64,000 nucleotides of DNA from Bathynomus jamesi (lineage: Eukaryota; Arthropoda; Malacostraca; Isopoda; Cirolanidae), in contig JAJOZX010009461.1 of the NCBI GenBank assembly GCA_023014485.1, positions 1 through 64,000 on the forward strand, written 5' to 3'. Below are positions 1 to 11,900 of this stretch, piece by piece (position 1 is the stretch's first letter; each line of letters starts with the position of its first letter). A program made the position numbers and the translations under genes. The notes under the pieces are model-generated. The model was not told where the DNA came from and did not search any database. It was given only the letters and a program-made list of their open reading frames with translations.

Positions 1-3000
1 AAACTGACTTTAAATAAAAACTGAAACTTCTAAAATGACTGAAACTTCAAACTGACTGAAACTTCAAAACTGACTGAAACTTCGAACTGGACTTGAAACT
101 GTGCAAAACTGACTGAAACTTCAACTTGAAACTTCGAAATTGACTGAAACTTCGAAACTACTTGAACTGATTACTTGAAACTGACTGACTTGAATTAAAA
201 CTGACTGACTTCAAACTGACTGACTTCAACTGACTTAAACTGACTTAAACTGACTTGAAATGATTTAACTGACTGAAACTGACTGACTGACTTCAAACTG
301 ACTGACTGACTACAACTGACTTGAACTGCTATCAAGTACTTCTATAATCTCTGGGGCGGTTGTCCCTCTGGATGCACCCTTCTGACTTGAACTCTTATCA
401 AGTATCTTGAACTGAAACTGTCTAACCTTGAACTCTATCAAGTATCTTCAAACTAAACTGACTGAAATTGACTGCACTTGAACTCTATCAAGTGGAGTCT
501 ACTGAAAATGAAACTGACTTGCACTTGAATTGCTATCAAGTGAAGACTATTAACTCTGGGTTTGGTTGTCCCTCTTGGTTACAACCAACTGAAATTGTCT
601 GAAAATTGATTTGCAACTTATTTGCAACTAAAATGACGTGAAACTACTTCAAGTATCTATAAATCTCTGGGGTTTGGTTGTCCCTCTTGGATGCAACCAT
701 CTGAAAACTGATATTGGAACTTGAAACTGCTTCAAGTATCTCTATAGCTTTATAAACTCTATAAACTTTCTTTCTTATTTGCAAGTCAATTTAATTCAAT
801 AATTTGAAAAAAATTGTAAACAAAAATAAAAAATGAAAACAACATTTCACTCGAATGTACGCGAAGTTACACTAATATTATGTTTGACACATAAAATAAA
901 AATATATCTCTACTAACTATAATAGTGAAAATAACTGAAAATAACTGAAATAATTCTGTGACATTAATTCTGTGACATTTAACTCTGTGACATTTAACTC
1001 TGTGACAATTATCTCTGTGACAATTAACTTCTGTGACATTAACTTCTGTGACTTTAACTCCTGTTCCTGAAGAGAACAAGGCTCGAAGGAGAAGATAAAA
1101 AAATTTCTTTGACTCTAGTTTACTTCTAAAATGTGCAGGTAGCTCTGAATTTACACGGGTAGCATTATTATCTTGGTAGTTGGGTCGCTACAAATTTATC
1201 CTGATGCAGGGTAATTTCTATCCTGGCAGGGTCGCCAGACTGTTAACCCCTCCGTCTATGGCACTGGGGTGGTTCGGAGTCGATGGGGGTTCTGGTTGGG
1301 AGGCAGCAACGGATATTTCTCGCGATAGTTTTCTTCTATAATATTCTAATTTATTTCTCTCGCTATAGGGTCGACAGTTGTTAATTCTTCTCTTTCTATA
1401 ATACTCTGATACTTTCTCTTGGTACTAAACTTATCGACTTTACTGACTAAATTCCTGAAGAGAACAAGGCTCGAAGGAGAAGATAAAAAAATTTCTTTGA
1501 CTGTAGTTTACTTCTAAAATGTGCAGGTAATGCTCTGAATTTACACGGGTAGAGTTCGACCTCTCTCGACCATGGCTCAGGCCGGAATATAAAAAAATTA
1601 AGGAGGCAAGGGGCCTCTGCCCGTTCCTCGCAGCGAGGCTGCTAACAAGGGAGTCTCGTAGCAGTGACCAAAGAAGAGTGAAGTAATGAAGTGAAGTTAA
1701 TTTTACAATTACATGTATCATATAAGTCTAAATGTTGGGGGAATGCAGTTGAAGGTTAAGTTCCCCCTTTTTAAATACATGATCAGATGAAAGATTCTAA
1801 ATAAAAATTAAAAAAACAAAAAATAAAAACTAATCGTATTTTCGCCGAGTATTCATTTCTGAGGGCGATATAATACGTAGTAGTACATAAATACAATCTA
1901 AGTACATCATTGAGTACGTTGTAATTTTGGTTCATTACAATTACGATTACAATTACCAATTAATTCACATTCGCTTATTATCGTTAATTATAGTTATGAA
2001 AGTACATTAAATTATATTAAATTATTACATTTCATTACAATTTTATTAAAGTACATTACATCAATTACATTATTAAGTACATTAGTCACTTACAATTCTT
2101 ACAGTGTTTTTATATTTATATATTGTTATTAGTACAACACAAAGTACATGGGCACATACGAGATAATTTATACATACATGACACATATGATTTAACATAA
2201 CGCATGATAATGTATTACAAATTGAAATTAGAGCGAGAGGAGATTTTTCGTTTTCAGATGTTCGAGTTATGCTGATTAGCGATTCGATCACTTGCCTCAG
2301 CATTTTCAAGTTCTATTGCGGGAGGCGAAATAATTAAAATAAAAGGTAAAAAAAATAAAAAAGAATACACGAGAACGTATTTGGATGATTTCAACGAATG
2401 CATAAAGTTTTTGCATTTCACAGACTGACACGAGAAATAATGAATATTTAATAAAATTGATATAGGATAATGGTCAAGATAAGATATGGACATATGGGCG
2501 CATATGGTTGAATGATAATATTTATACTAATAACACCACAAAAATAATGACGTATGAAAAATGAAGTTTTTTATATTAAAGAATTTACCATACATTGAAT
2601 ACGGAAGATGGTCCAAATACTAAACACGTGATTCAGTGTTAAAGGTGTGGAAAACGTGAAGAGAATTAAGTTACTTTATGACGTCATAGTTATTCACATT
2701 ATGTCATACGTACAGTATAATCATTATTAGAAAAGATGAATTAGAGAAATACGTAATGAATAAAGACGTACAAATCGAATTCTATCCAAAACTCGCTCAG
2801 GCGATTATGGTTCTCATGTAAAAATGAATATTGATTATTTCATTGTCATTTTTACATGCTCTCCATCCCCTTTTAAAATGATATTTATACAATAATATAA
2901 TAGAGTACAATTAATACAATAATATAATAAAATTACTACAATACAACTGAGAAAATAACATACTAACGAATTTAAATTGATGACGAATTTTTCTACAATA

Positions 3001-4487
3001 CAAATTTTATACGGAACAAGTGAGTTCGTTGAGTACATGCAAGAGTAATCAAATTTTTAACATGACACTTGCTTAGAGAGTTTTATAAAGTATAAAAATT
3101 CAAAGATTAACACTTTAATTTTATGCAAACAGAATAGAAGGATTAATACGTTAGTTCAGACAAACCTTTAATTTAAACAATCAATGATAGTTTAAATTTT
3201 CAACAAAAATTTTAATTGTTTAATTTTTTTAACAAAAATTTCTTTTTCTGTGGGAAAATTTACATACATGATGAATAGGTAAAAGGGAAAAATATAAATT
3301 TTAAAGTTCAGGGATTTTTCAAAGTTACCATGATAGTACAATTCATAAACTAATTTTATTGACTAGTATAGATAAAAATCGAATTACGTAGTGGATGATG
3401 TATAGACCTGTGGTCTAGTGTGTATTTGTGTGTACTAGGTACAAAGTGTGTATCTTATAATTTTGAGGGACAGATTAGCTGAGAGGATTGTTAAATTAAC
3501 TGAATAAGTGCATGAGGAAAAATTTATATATAGTAAGCAAAATGATTAAGATTAAATTACATAGTTAGCACTTACACGCAATGAAATAGTTTATTGTGAT
3601 ATCCAATGATTTTAGCATAATTTTTGTGTATATATAGTATTAGTGTGTATACGTGTGTGTGTGTGTGTGTAAGGATTCGGGAGTTTTCTAATTAACAAAG
3701 TTATAAAATAATTTAAAATGAGAATAGGGTTATCGGACCTTTTAAGTTCAAGGTATATTTAAGTATATAATTAAATCAGTTACACGTATTAAGGTAATAA
3801 AACTAAACGCACTTAGAAGACTTACAATTAATGAAAGTAAGTCTCACGGTATTAAAATTGAATTTCGACACACAATTAAATTTGACTATAATTTTCGTTT
3901 GATACCTTACAAATGGTACAATAACAATTTAAGGACAATTACTCACGTTTAATTGAACAAAAAACTGAAAAATACAAATTAAAAATAGAAATTGATTATG
4001 CATTTTAATGAACTAAACATATAGGATAAATTAGGTACATGATCGATTAATTATTACACAACTATTATGATCACATATACATTACAATAATTATCAATAT
4101 TATATAAACAATTGTAAAAACTGTGTTGGTTACAAATAATAAAATATATAATTTTTCCTATATATTTATATACGCAACAATAGCATGAAAAGAAAGACAA
4201 ATCGGTCAATTTCTTTCTTACAAACAAAAAAAAGGTTAAATTAAAGACATCCTGCCAATTCAGGTTGAATTAAATTCTCTTTTACAAAAAGGAAGGTTGA
4301 CTTAAATTATCTTAAATTACATTCTCTTAAACTAATTTCTCTTAAACAACTAAAACAAGTTGAATCAATTGACTGCATTGAAATGACTTGAGACTTGAAA
4401 ACTGACTTGGGACTTGAAAACTAATTTAAATAAAACTAACTTTAAATAAAACTAACTTTAAATAACACTGACTTTAAATAAAACTGA
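1..4487 (-). repeat. Satellite A monomer 1
   Basis: This is a first copy of the 4.5 kb family A repeat. Base 8 aligns with base 4488 of the next copy, a period of 4480. It has all parts described for monomer 2: the 18 bp array (1-170), hairpin motifs (about 345-700), the TCTGTGACA array (about 950-1070), the structured core (about 1550-1660), and the inverted repeat (about 2817-2860). The first 700 bases carry scattered one-base gains and losses relative to other copies, for example in the 18 bp array, so local sequence quality may be low. No coding sequence is supported. The strand is set arbitrarily so that left-arm copies are minus. Confidence 0.9.
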
Positions 4488-4690
4488 CTTTAAATAAAAC
4501 TGACTGAAACTTCAAAACTGACTGAAACTTCAAAACTGACTGAAACTTCAAAACTGACTGAAACTTCGAAACTGACTGAAACTTCGAAATTGACTGAAAC
4601 TTCGAAACTACTTGAAACTGATTAACTTGAAACTGACTGACTGAATTAAAACTGACTGACTTCAAACTGACTGACTTCAAACTGACTTAA
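4488..4690. repeat. 18 bp tandem array (with GACTGACTT words)
   Basis: Direct copies of CTGACTGAAACTTCAAAA or its CTTCGAAA variant recur every 18 bp, followed by looser GAAACTGACTGACTT words. Because 18 is a multiple of three, one frame stays open and reads as (S/L)KFQSV repeats on the minus strand. Copy number differs between monomers: the array at 8939-9110 is longer than those at 4488 and 13451, and the right-arm arrays at 17890, 22400, 26870 and 31340 also differ. This is normal tandem-array variation, not evidence of a protein. Confidence 0.9.
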
Positions 4691-4772
4691 ACTGACTTAA
4701 ACTGACTTGAACTGATTTGAACTGACTTGAAACTGACTGACTGACTTCAAACTGACTGACTGACTACAACTG

Positions 4773-4996
4773 ACTTGAACTGCTATCAAGTACTTCTATA
4801 ATCTCTGGGGCGGTTGTCCCTCTGGATGCAACCTTCTGACTTGAACTCTTATCAAGTATCTTGAAACTGAAACTGTCTAACTTGAACTCTATCAAGTATC
4901 TTCAAACTAAACTGACTGAAATTGACTGCACTTGAACTCTATCAAGTGGAGTCTACTGAAAATGAAACTGACTTGCACTTGAATTGCTATCAAGTG
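4773..4996. repeat. Cluster of five ACTTGA/TCAAGT hairpins
   Basis: The word ACTTGA, 6-7 bases, then TCAAGT starts at 4773, 4839, 4880, 4930 and 4977. Each can fold into a 6 bp stem, and the last two extend to CACTTGA/TCAAGTG. Spacing is 41-66 bp. The same cluster occurs in every family A monomer, and a shorter version occurs in family B near 38355 and 38406. Function is unknown; it could be a binding-site cluster or a relic of internal duplication. Confidence 0.7.
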
Positions 4997-5156
4997 AAGA
5001 CTATTAATCTCTGGGGTTTGGTTGTCCCTCTTGGTTACAACCAACTGAAATTGTCTGAAAATTGATTTGCAACTTATTTGCAACTAAAATTGACGTGAAA
5101 CTACTTCAAGTATCTATAAATCTCTGGGGTTTGGTTGTCCCTCTTGGATGCAACCA
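4803..5156. repeat. Three copies of a conserved GGTTG/CAACC hairpin
   Basis: A motif of about 35 bp, CTCTGGGG then TTTGGTTG, a loop of CCCTCTTGG type, then CAACCA, occurs at about 4803-4833, 5011-5044 and 5124-5156. The middle copy pairs 8 bp (TTGGTTGT 5018-5025 with ACAACCAA 5037-5044). The others pair 5-6 bp. The change from T...A to no pair at the inner end shows that the stem tolerates compensating changes. Similar motifs occur three times in each B monomer and four times in C (58264-58690). Confidence 0.75.
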
Positions 5157-5407
5157 TCTGAAAACTGATATTGGAACTTGAAACTGCTTCAATATCTCTA
5201 TAGCTTTATAAACTCTATAAACTTTCTTTCTTATTTGCAAGTCAATTTAATTCAATAATTTGAAAAAAATTGTAAACAAAAATAAAAAATGAAAACAACA
5301 TTTCACTCGAATGTACGCGAAGTTACACTAATATTATGTTTGACACATAAAATAAAATTATTCTCTACTAACTATAATAGTGAAAATAACTGAAAATAAC
5401 TGAAAAT

Positions 5408-5519
5408 AATTCTGTGACATTAATTCTGTGACATTTAACTCTGTGACATTTAACTCTGTGACAATTATCTCTGTGACAATTAACTTCTGACAATTAACTT
5501 CTGTGACTTTTAACTCCTG
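5408..5519. repeat. TCTGTGACA tandem array
   Basis: TCTGTGACA followed by TTTAAC, ATTAAC or ATTAACT repeats every 16-18 bp, about seven times. Equivalent arrays are at about 950-1070, 9916-10020, 14375-14470 and, reversed, 21500-21610, 25975-26060 and 30465-30570. The copy at 25975-26060 is disordered relative to the others, with several lost bases. In family C the place is taken by CTCTGAAAT and CTGTTACTTTTAACTT arrays. Confidence 0.85.
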
Positions 5520-6007
5520 TTCCTGAAGAGAACAAGGCTCGAAGGAGAAGATAAAAAAATTTCTTTGACTCTAGTTTACTTCTAAAATGTGCAGGTAATG
5601 CTCTGAATTTACACGGGTAGCATTATTATCTTGGTAGTTGGGTCGCTACAAATTTATCCTGATGCAGGGTAATTTCTATCCTGGCAGGGTCGCCAGACTG
5701 TTAACCCCTCCGTCTATGGCACTGGGGTGGTTCGGAGTCGATGGGGGTTCTGGTTGGGAGGCAGCAACGGATATTTCTCGCGATAGTTTCTTCTATAATA
5801 TTCTAATTTATTTCTCTCGCTATAGGGTCGACAGTTGTTAATTCTTCTCTTTCTATAATACTCTGATACTTTCTCTTGGTACTAAACTTATCGACTTTAC
5901 TGACTAAATTCCTGAAGAGAACAAGGCTCGAAGGAGAAGATAAAAAAATTTCTTTGACTGTAGTTTACTTCTAAAATGTGCAGGTAATGCTCTGAATTTA
6001 CACGGGT
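5520..6007. repeat. Pair of 100 bp direct repeats flanking the GTTAACCCC motif
   Basis: The segment starting TTCCTGAAGAGAACAAGGCT at 5520-5620 is repeated almost exactly at 5910-6007; one visible difference is CTCTAG versus CTGTAG. Between them lie the GGGTCGCTAC, GGGTCGCCAG and GGGTCGACAG words and the GTTAACCCC motif at 5700. All family A monomers have both copies. Families B and C have only the copy next to the structured core, so the duplication is specific to A. Confidence 0.85.
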
Positions 6008-6110
6008 AGAGGTTCGACCTCTCTCGACCATGGCTCAGGCCGGAATATAAAAAAATTAAGGAGGCAAGGGGCCTCTGCCCGTTCCTCGCAGCGAGGCTGC
6101 TAACAAGGGA
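6006..6110. other. Conserved hairpin-rich core of the satellite
   Basis: Three short perfect stems follow each other: AGAGG/CCTCT (6008-6012 with 6018-6022, loop TTCGA), GAGGC/GCCTC (6061-6065 with 6071-6075) and CCTCG/CGAGG (6084-6088 with 6092-6096, loop CAG). The surrounding words ATGGCTCAGGCCGGAAT and GGCTGCTAACAAGGGAG persist in families A, B, C and block D, while flanking DNA has diverged. It is clearly richer in G and C than the rest of the monomer. It is open for about 90 codons on the minus strand in A, but the frame is not shared with B or C. A structured RNA or protein-binding element is possible; function unknown. Confidence 0.6.
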
Positions 6111-6299
6111 GTCTCGTAGCAGTGACCAAAGAAGAGTGAAGTAATGAAGTGAAGTTAATTTTACAATTACATGTATCATATAAGTCTAAATGTTGGGGGA
6201 ATGCAGTTGAAGGTTAAGTTCCCCCTTTTTAAATACATGATCAGATGAAAGATTCTAAATAAAAATTAAAAAAACAAAAAATAAAAACTAATCGTATTT

Positions 6300-6640
6300 T
6301 CGCCGAGTATACATTTCTGAGGGCGATATAATTTCGTAGTAGTACATAAATACAATCTAAGTACATCATTGAGTACGTTGTAATTTTGGTTCATTACAAT
6401 TACGATTACAATTACCATTAATTCACATTCGCTTATTATCGTTAATTATCGTTATGAAAGTACATTAAATTATATTAAATTATTACATTTCATTACAATT
6501 TTATTAAAGTACATTACATCAATTACATTATTAAGTACATTAGTCACTTACAATTCTTACAGTGTTTTTATATTTATATATAGTTATTAGTACAACACAA
6601 AGTACATGGGCACATACGAGATAATTTATACATACATGAC
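6300..6640. repeat. AT-rich stretch with repeated GTACATTA words
   Basis: Degenerate short words (AAGTACATTA, ATTACAATTA, GTACATAA) recur without a fixed period. The same stretch is present in all family A, B and C copies. No gene or RNA is recognised. Confidence 0.6.
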
Positions 6641-7280
6641 ACATATGATTTAACATAACGCATGATAATGTATTACAAATTGAAATTAGAGCGAGAGGAG
6701 ATTTTTCGTTTTCAGATGTTCGAGTTATGCTGATTAGCGGAATTCGATCACTTGCCTCAGCATTTTCAAGTTCATTGCGGGAGGCGAAATAATTAAAAAT
6801 AAAAGGTAAAAAAATAAAAAAAAGAATACACGAGAACGTATTTGGATGATTTCGAACGAATGCATAAAGTTTTGCATTTCACAGACTGACACGAGAAATA
6901 ATGAATATTTAATAAAATTGATATAGGATAATGGTCAAGATAAGATATGGACATATGGGCGCATATGGTTGAATGATAATATTTATACTACATAACACCA
7001 CAAATAAATAATGACGTATGAAAAATGAAGTTTTTTATATTAAAGAATTTACCATACATTGAATACGGAAGATGTCCAAATACTAAACACGTGATTCAGT
7101 GTTAAAGGTGTGGAAAACGTGAAGAGAATTAAGTTACTTTATGACGTCATAGTTATTCACATTATGTCATACGTACAGTATAAGTCATTATTAGAAAAGA
7201 TGAATTAGAGAAATACAGTAATGAATAAAGACGTACAAATCGAATTCTATCCAAAACTCGCTCAGGCGATTATGGTTCTC

Positions 7281-7322
7281 ATGTAAAAATGAATATTGAT
7301 TATTCATTGTTCATTTTTACAT
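7281..7322. repeat. Conserved 13 bp inverted repeat (satellite breakpoint site)
   Basis: ATGTAAAAATGAA at 7281-7293 pairs with TTCATTTTTACAT at 7310-7322 across a 16-base loop. It is present in every A monomer, in B (shorter, about 35838-35879 and 41306-41340), in D and in C (56169-56210). Three microsatellites in the window begin or end exactly at this element (46792, 46931, 62798). Confidence 0.85.
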
Positions 7323-8089
7323 TGCTCTCCCCTTTTAAAATGATATTTATACAATAATATAATAGAGTACAATTAATACAATAATATAATAAAATTACTA
7401 CAATACAACTGAGAAAATAACATACTAACGAATTTAAATTAGATGACGAATTTTTCTTTACAATACAAATTTTATACGGAACAAGTGAGTTCGTTGAGTA
7501 CAATGCAGAGTAATCAAATTTTTAACATGACACTTGCTTAGAGAGTTTTATAAAGTATAAAAATTCAAAGATTAACACTTTAATTTTATGCAAACAGAAT
7601 AGAAGGATTAATACGTTAGTTCAGACAAACCTTTAATTTAAACAATCAATGATAGTTTAAATTTTCAACAAAAATTTTAATTGTTTAATTTTTTTAACAA
7701 AAATTTCTTTTTCTGTGGGAAAATTTACATACATGATGAATAGGTAAAAGGGAAAAATATAAATTTTAAAGTTCAGGGATTTTTCAAAGTTACCATGATA
7801 GTACAATTCATAAACTAATTTTATTGACTAGTATAGATAAAAATCGAATTACGTAGTGGATGATGTATAGACCTGTGGTCTAGTGTGTATTTGTGTGTAC
7901 TAGGTACAAAGTGTGTATCTTATAATTTTGAGGGACAGATTAGCTGAGAGGATTGTTAAATTAACTGAATAAGTGCATGAGGAAAAATTTATATATAGTA
8001 AGCAAAATGATTAAGATTAAATTACATAGTTAGCACTTACACGCAATGAAATAGTTTATTGTGATATCCAATGATTTTAGCATAAGGTT

Positions 8090-8135
8090 TGTATATATAG
8101 TATATATAGTGTGTATACGTGTGTGTGTGTGTAAG
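8090..8135. repeat. Short TATA/GT microsatellite inside each monomer
   Basis: A TATATAGTATATATAGTG stretch followed by (GT)n precedes the conserved word AAGGATTCGGGAGGTTTTC. The (GT)n length varies between copies, for example near 3652, 8122, 12630, 18893, 23360 and 32325. In family B the same place has a longer (GT)n near 36810 and 42280. Confidence 0.9.
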
Positions 8136-8938
8136 GATTCGGGAGGTTTTCTAATTAACAAAGTTATAAAATAATTTAAAATGAGAATAGGGTTATCGGA
8201 CCTTTTAAGTTCAAGGTAGTATTTAAGTATATAATTAAATCAGTTACACGTATTAAGGTAATAAACTAAACGCACTTAGAAGAACTTACAATTAATGAAA
8301 GTAAGTCTCACGGTATTAAAATTGAATTTCGACACACAATTAAATTTGACTATAATTTTCGTTTGATACCTTACAAATGGTACAATAACAATTTAAGGAC
8401 AATTACTCACGTTTAATTGAACAAAAAACTGAAAAATACAAATTAAAAATAGAAATTGATTATGCATTTTAATGAACTAAACATATAGGATAAATTAGGT
8501 ACATGATCGATTAATTATTACACAACTATTATGATCACATATACATTACAATAATTATCAATATTATTATAAACAATTGTAAAAACTGTGTTGGTTACAA
8601 ATAATAAAATATATAATTTTTCCTATATATTTATATACGCAACAATAGCATGAAAAGAAAGACAAATCGGTCAATTTCTTTCTTACAAACAAAAAAAAGG
8701 TTAAATTAAAGACATCCTGCCAATTCAGGTTGAATTAAATTCTCTTTTACAAAAAGGAAGGTTGACTTAAATTATCTTAAATTACATTCTCTTAAACTAA
8801 TTTCTCTTAAACAACTAAAACAAGTTGAATTCAATTGACTGCATTGAAATGACTTGAGACTTGAAAACTGACTTGGGACTTGAAAACTAAATTTAAATAA
8901 AACTAACTTTAAATAACACTGACTTTAAATAAAACTGA

Positions 8939-11900
8939 CTTTAAATAAAACTGACTGAAACTTCAAAACTGACTGAAACTTCAAAACTGACTGAAACTTC
9001 GAAACTGACTGAAACTTCAAAACTGACTGAAACTTCGAAACTGACTGAAACTTCAAAACTGACTGAAACTTCGAAACTGACTGAAACTTCGAAATTGACT
9101 GAAACTTCGAAACTACTTGAAACTGATTAACTTGAAACTGACTGACTGAATTAAAACTGACTGACTTCAAACTGACTGACTTCAAACTGACTTAAACTGA
9201 CTTAAACTGACTTGAACTGATTTGAACTGACTTGAAACTGACTGACTGACTTCAAACTGACTGACTGACTACAACTGACTTGAACTGCTATCAAGTACTT
9301 CTATAATCTCTGGGGCGGTTGTCCCTCTGGATGCAACCTTCTGACTTGAACTCTTATCAAGTATCTTGAAACTGAAACTGTCTAACTTGAACTCTATCAA
9401 GTATCTTCAAACTAAACTGACTGAAATTGACTGCACTTGAACTCTATCAAGTGGAGTCTACTGAAAATGAAACTGACTTGCACTTGAATTGCTATCAAGT
9501 GAAGACTATTAATCTCTGGGGTTTGGTTGTCCCTCTTGGTTACAACCAACTGAAATTGTCTGAAAATTGATTTGCAACTTATTTGCAACTAAAATTGACG
9601 TGAAACTACTTCAAGTATCTATAAATCTCTGGGGTTTGGTTGTCCCTCTTGGATGCAACCATCTGAAAACTGATATTGGAACTTGAAACTGCTTCAATAT
9701 CTCTATAGCTTTATAAACTCTATAAACTTTCTTTCTTATTTGCAAGTCAATTTAATTCAATAATTTGAAAAAAATTGTAAACAAAAATAAAAAATGAAAA
9801 CAACATTTCACTCGAATGTACGCGAAGTTACACTAATATTATGTTTGACACATAAAATAAAATTATTCTCTACTAACTATAATAGTGAAAATAACTGAAA
9901 ATAACTGAAAATAATTCTGTGACATTAATTCTGTGACATTTAACTCTGTGACATTTAACTCTGTGACAATTATCTCTGTGACAATTAACTTCTGTGACAA
10001 TTAACTTCTGTGACTTTTAACTCCTGTTCCTGAAGAGAACAAGGCTCGAAGGAGAAGATAAAAAAATTTCTTTGACTCTAGTTTACTTCTAAAATGTGCA
10101 GGTAATGCTCTGAATTTACACGGGTAGCATTATTATCTTGGTAGTTGGGTCGCTACAAATTTATCCTGATGCAGGGTAATTTCTATCCTGGCAGGGTCGC
10201 CAGACTGTTAACCCCCGTCTATGGCACTGGGGTGGTTCGGAGTCGATGGGGGTTCTGGTTGGGAGGCAGCAACGGATATTTCTCGCGATAGTTTCTTCTA
10301 TAATATTCTAATTTATTTCTCTCGCTATAGGGTCGACAGTTGTTAATTCTTCTCTTTCTATAATACTCTGATACTTTCTCTTGGTACTAAACTTATCGAC
10401 TTTACTGACTAAATTCCTGAAGAGAACAAGGCTCGAAGGAGAAGATAAAAAAATTTCTTTGACTGTAGTTTACTTCTAAAATGTGCAGGTAATGCTCTGA
10501 ATTTACACGGGTAGAGGTTCGACCTCTCTCGACCATGGCTCAGGCCGGAATATAAAAAAATTAAGGAGGCAAGGGGCCTCTGCCCGTTCCTCGCAGCGAG
10601 GCTGCTAACAAGGGAGTCTCGTAGCAGTGACCAAAGAAGAGTGAAGTAATGAAGTGAAGTTAATTTTACAATTACATGTATCATATAAGTCTAAATGTTG
10701 GGGGAATGCAGTTGAAGGTTAAGTTCCCCCTTTTTAAATACATGATCAGATGAAAGATTCTAAATAAAAATTAAAAAAACAAAAAATAAAAACTAATCGT
10801 ATTTTCGCCGAGTATACATTTCTGAGGGCGATATAATTTCGTAGTAGTACATAAATACAATCTAAGTACATCATTGAGTACGTTGTAATTTTGGTTCATT
10901 ACAATTACGATTACAATTACCAATTAATTCACATTCGCTTATTATCGTTAATTATCGTTATGAAAGTACATTAAATTATATTAAATTATTACATTTCATT
11001 ACAATTTTATTAAAGTACATTACATCAATTACATTATTAAGTACATTAGTCACTTACAATTCTTACAGTGTTTTTATATTTATATATAGTTATTAGTACA
11101 ACACAAAGTACATGGGCACATACGAGATAATTTATACATACATGACACATATGATTTAACATAACGCATGATAATGTATTACAAATTGAAATTAGAGCGA
11201 GAGGAGATTTTTCGTTTTCAGATGTTCGAGTTATGCTGATTAGCGGAATTCGATCACTTGCCTCAGCATTTTCAAGTTCATTGCGGGAGGCGAAATAATT
11301 AAAAATAAAAGGTAAAAAAATAAAAAAAAGAATACACGAGAACGTATTTGGATGATTTCGAACGAATGCATAAAGTTTTGCATTTCACAGACTGACACGA
11401 GAAATAATGAATATTTAATAAAATTGATATAGGATAATGGTCAAGATAAGATATGGACATATGGGCGCATATGGTTGAATGATAATATTTATACTACATA
11501 ACACCACAAATAAATAATGACGTATGAAAAATGAAGTTTTTTATATTAAAGAATTTACCATACATTGAATACGGAAGATGTCCAAATACTAAACACGTGA
11601 TTCAGTGTTAAAGGTGTGGAAAACGTGAAGAGAATTAAGTTACTTTATGACGTCATAGTTATTCACATTATGTCATACGTACAGTATAAGTCATTATTAG
11701 AAAAGATGAATTAGAGAAATACAGTAATGAATAAAGACGTACAAATCGAATTCTATCCAAAACTCGCTCAGGCGATTATGGTTCTCATGTAAAAATGAAT
11801 ATTGATTATTCATTGTTCATTTTTACATTGCTCTCCCCTTTTAAAATGATATTTATACAATAATATAATAGAGTACAATTAATACAATAATATAATAAAA

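Larger units (their letters stand above)
4488..8938 (-). repeat. Satellite A monomer 2 (reference monomer)
   Basis: This 4451 bp copy is used as reference for family A. In plus-strand order it holds: an 18 bp tandem array, a GACTGACTT-rich stretch, five ACTTGA/TCAAGT hairpins mixed with three GGTTG/CAACC hairpins, a TCTGTGACA tandem array, two direct copies of a 100 bp segment around the GTTAACCCC motif, a GC-richer structured core, about 900 bp of AT-rich DNA with repeated GTACATTA-like words, an inverted repeat at 7281-7322, about 770 bp of AT-rich DNA, a TATA/GT microsatellite near 8100, and about 800 bp of AT-rich DNA. Stops are frequent in all frames apart from the short arrays. No transposase, reverse transcriptase or RNA gene is seen. 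Confidence 0.92.

Noticed and set aside
4474..4680. Open frames reading (S/L)KFQSV repeats in each A monomer
   Set aside because: They arise from an 18 bp tandem array, vary in length with copy number, have no conserved flanks as protein, and are replaced by other periods in B and C.
4488..4690. CRISPR-like array
   Set aside because: Continuous tandem repeats without unique spacers, in a eukaryotic context.
5520..6007. 100 bp direct repeats as LTRs of a short retrotransposon
   Set aside because: No TG...CA ends, primer-binding site or target duplication, and the pair is present in every tandem monomer.
6008..6040. Pol III-like boxes (GGTTCGACC and TGGCTCAGGCCGG), suggesting a tRNA or SINE
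   Set aside because: The B-box-like word precedes the A-box-like word, no cloverleaf forms, and there is no T-run terminator at a fitting distance.
5904..6179. 91-codon frame over the structured core, seen in all A copies
   Set aside because: Repeated only because the monomers are near-identical. In B and C the same DNA is open in other frames or broken. DNA words and stems, not codons, are conserved.
7141..7152. TGACGTCA palindrome as a CRE promoter site
   Set aside because: An 8 bp match in an AT-rich satellite with no gene or transcription start nearby; not enough support.
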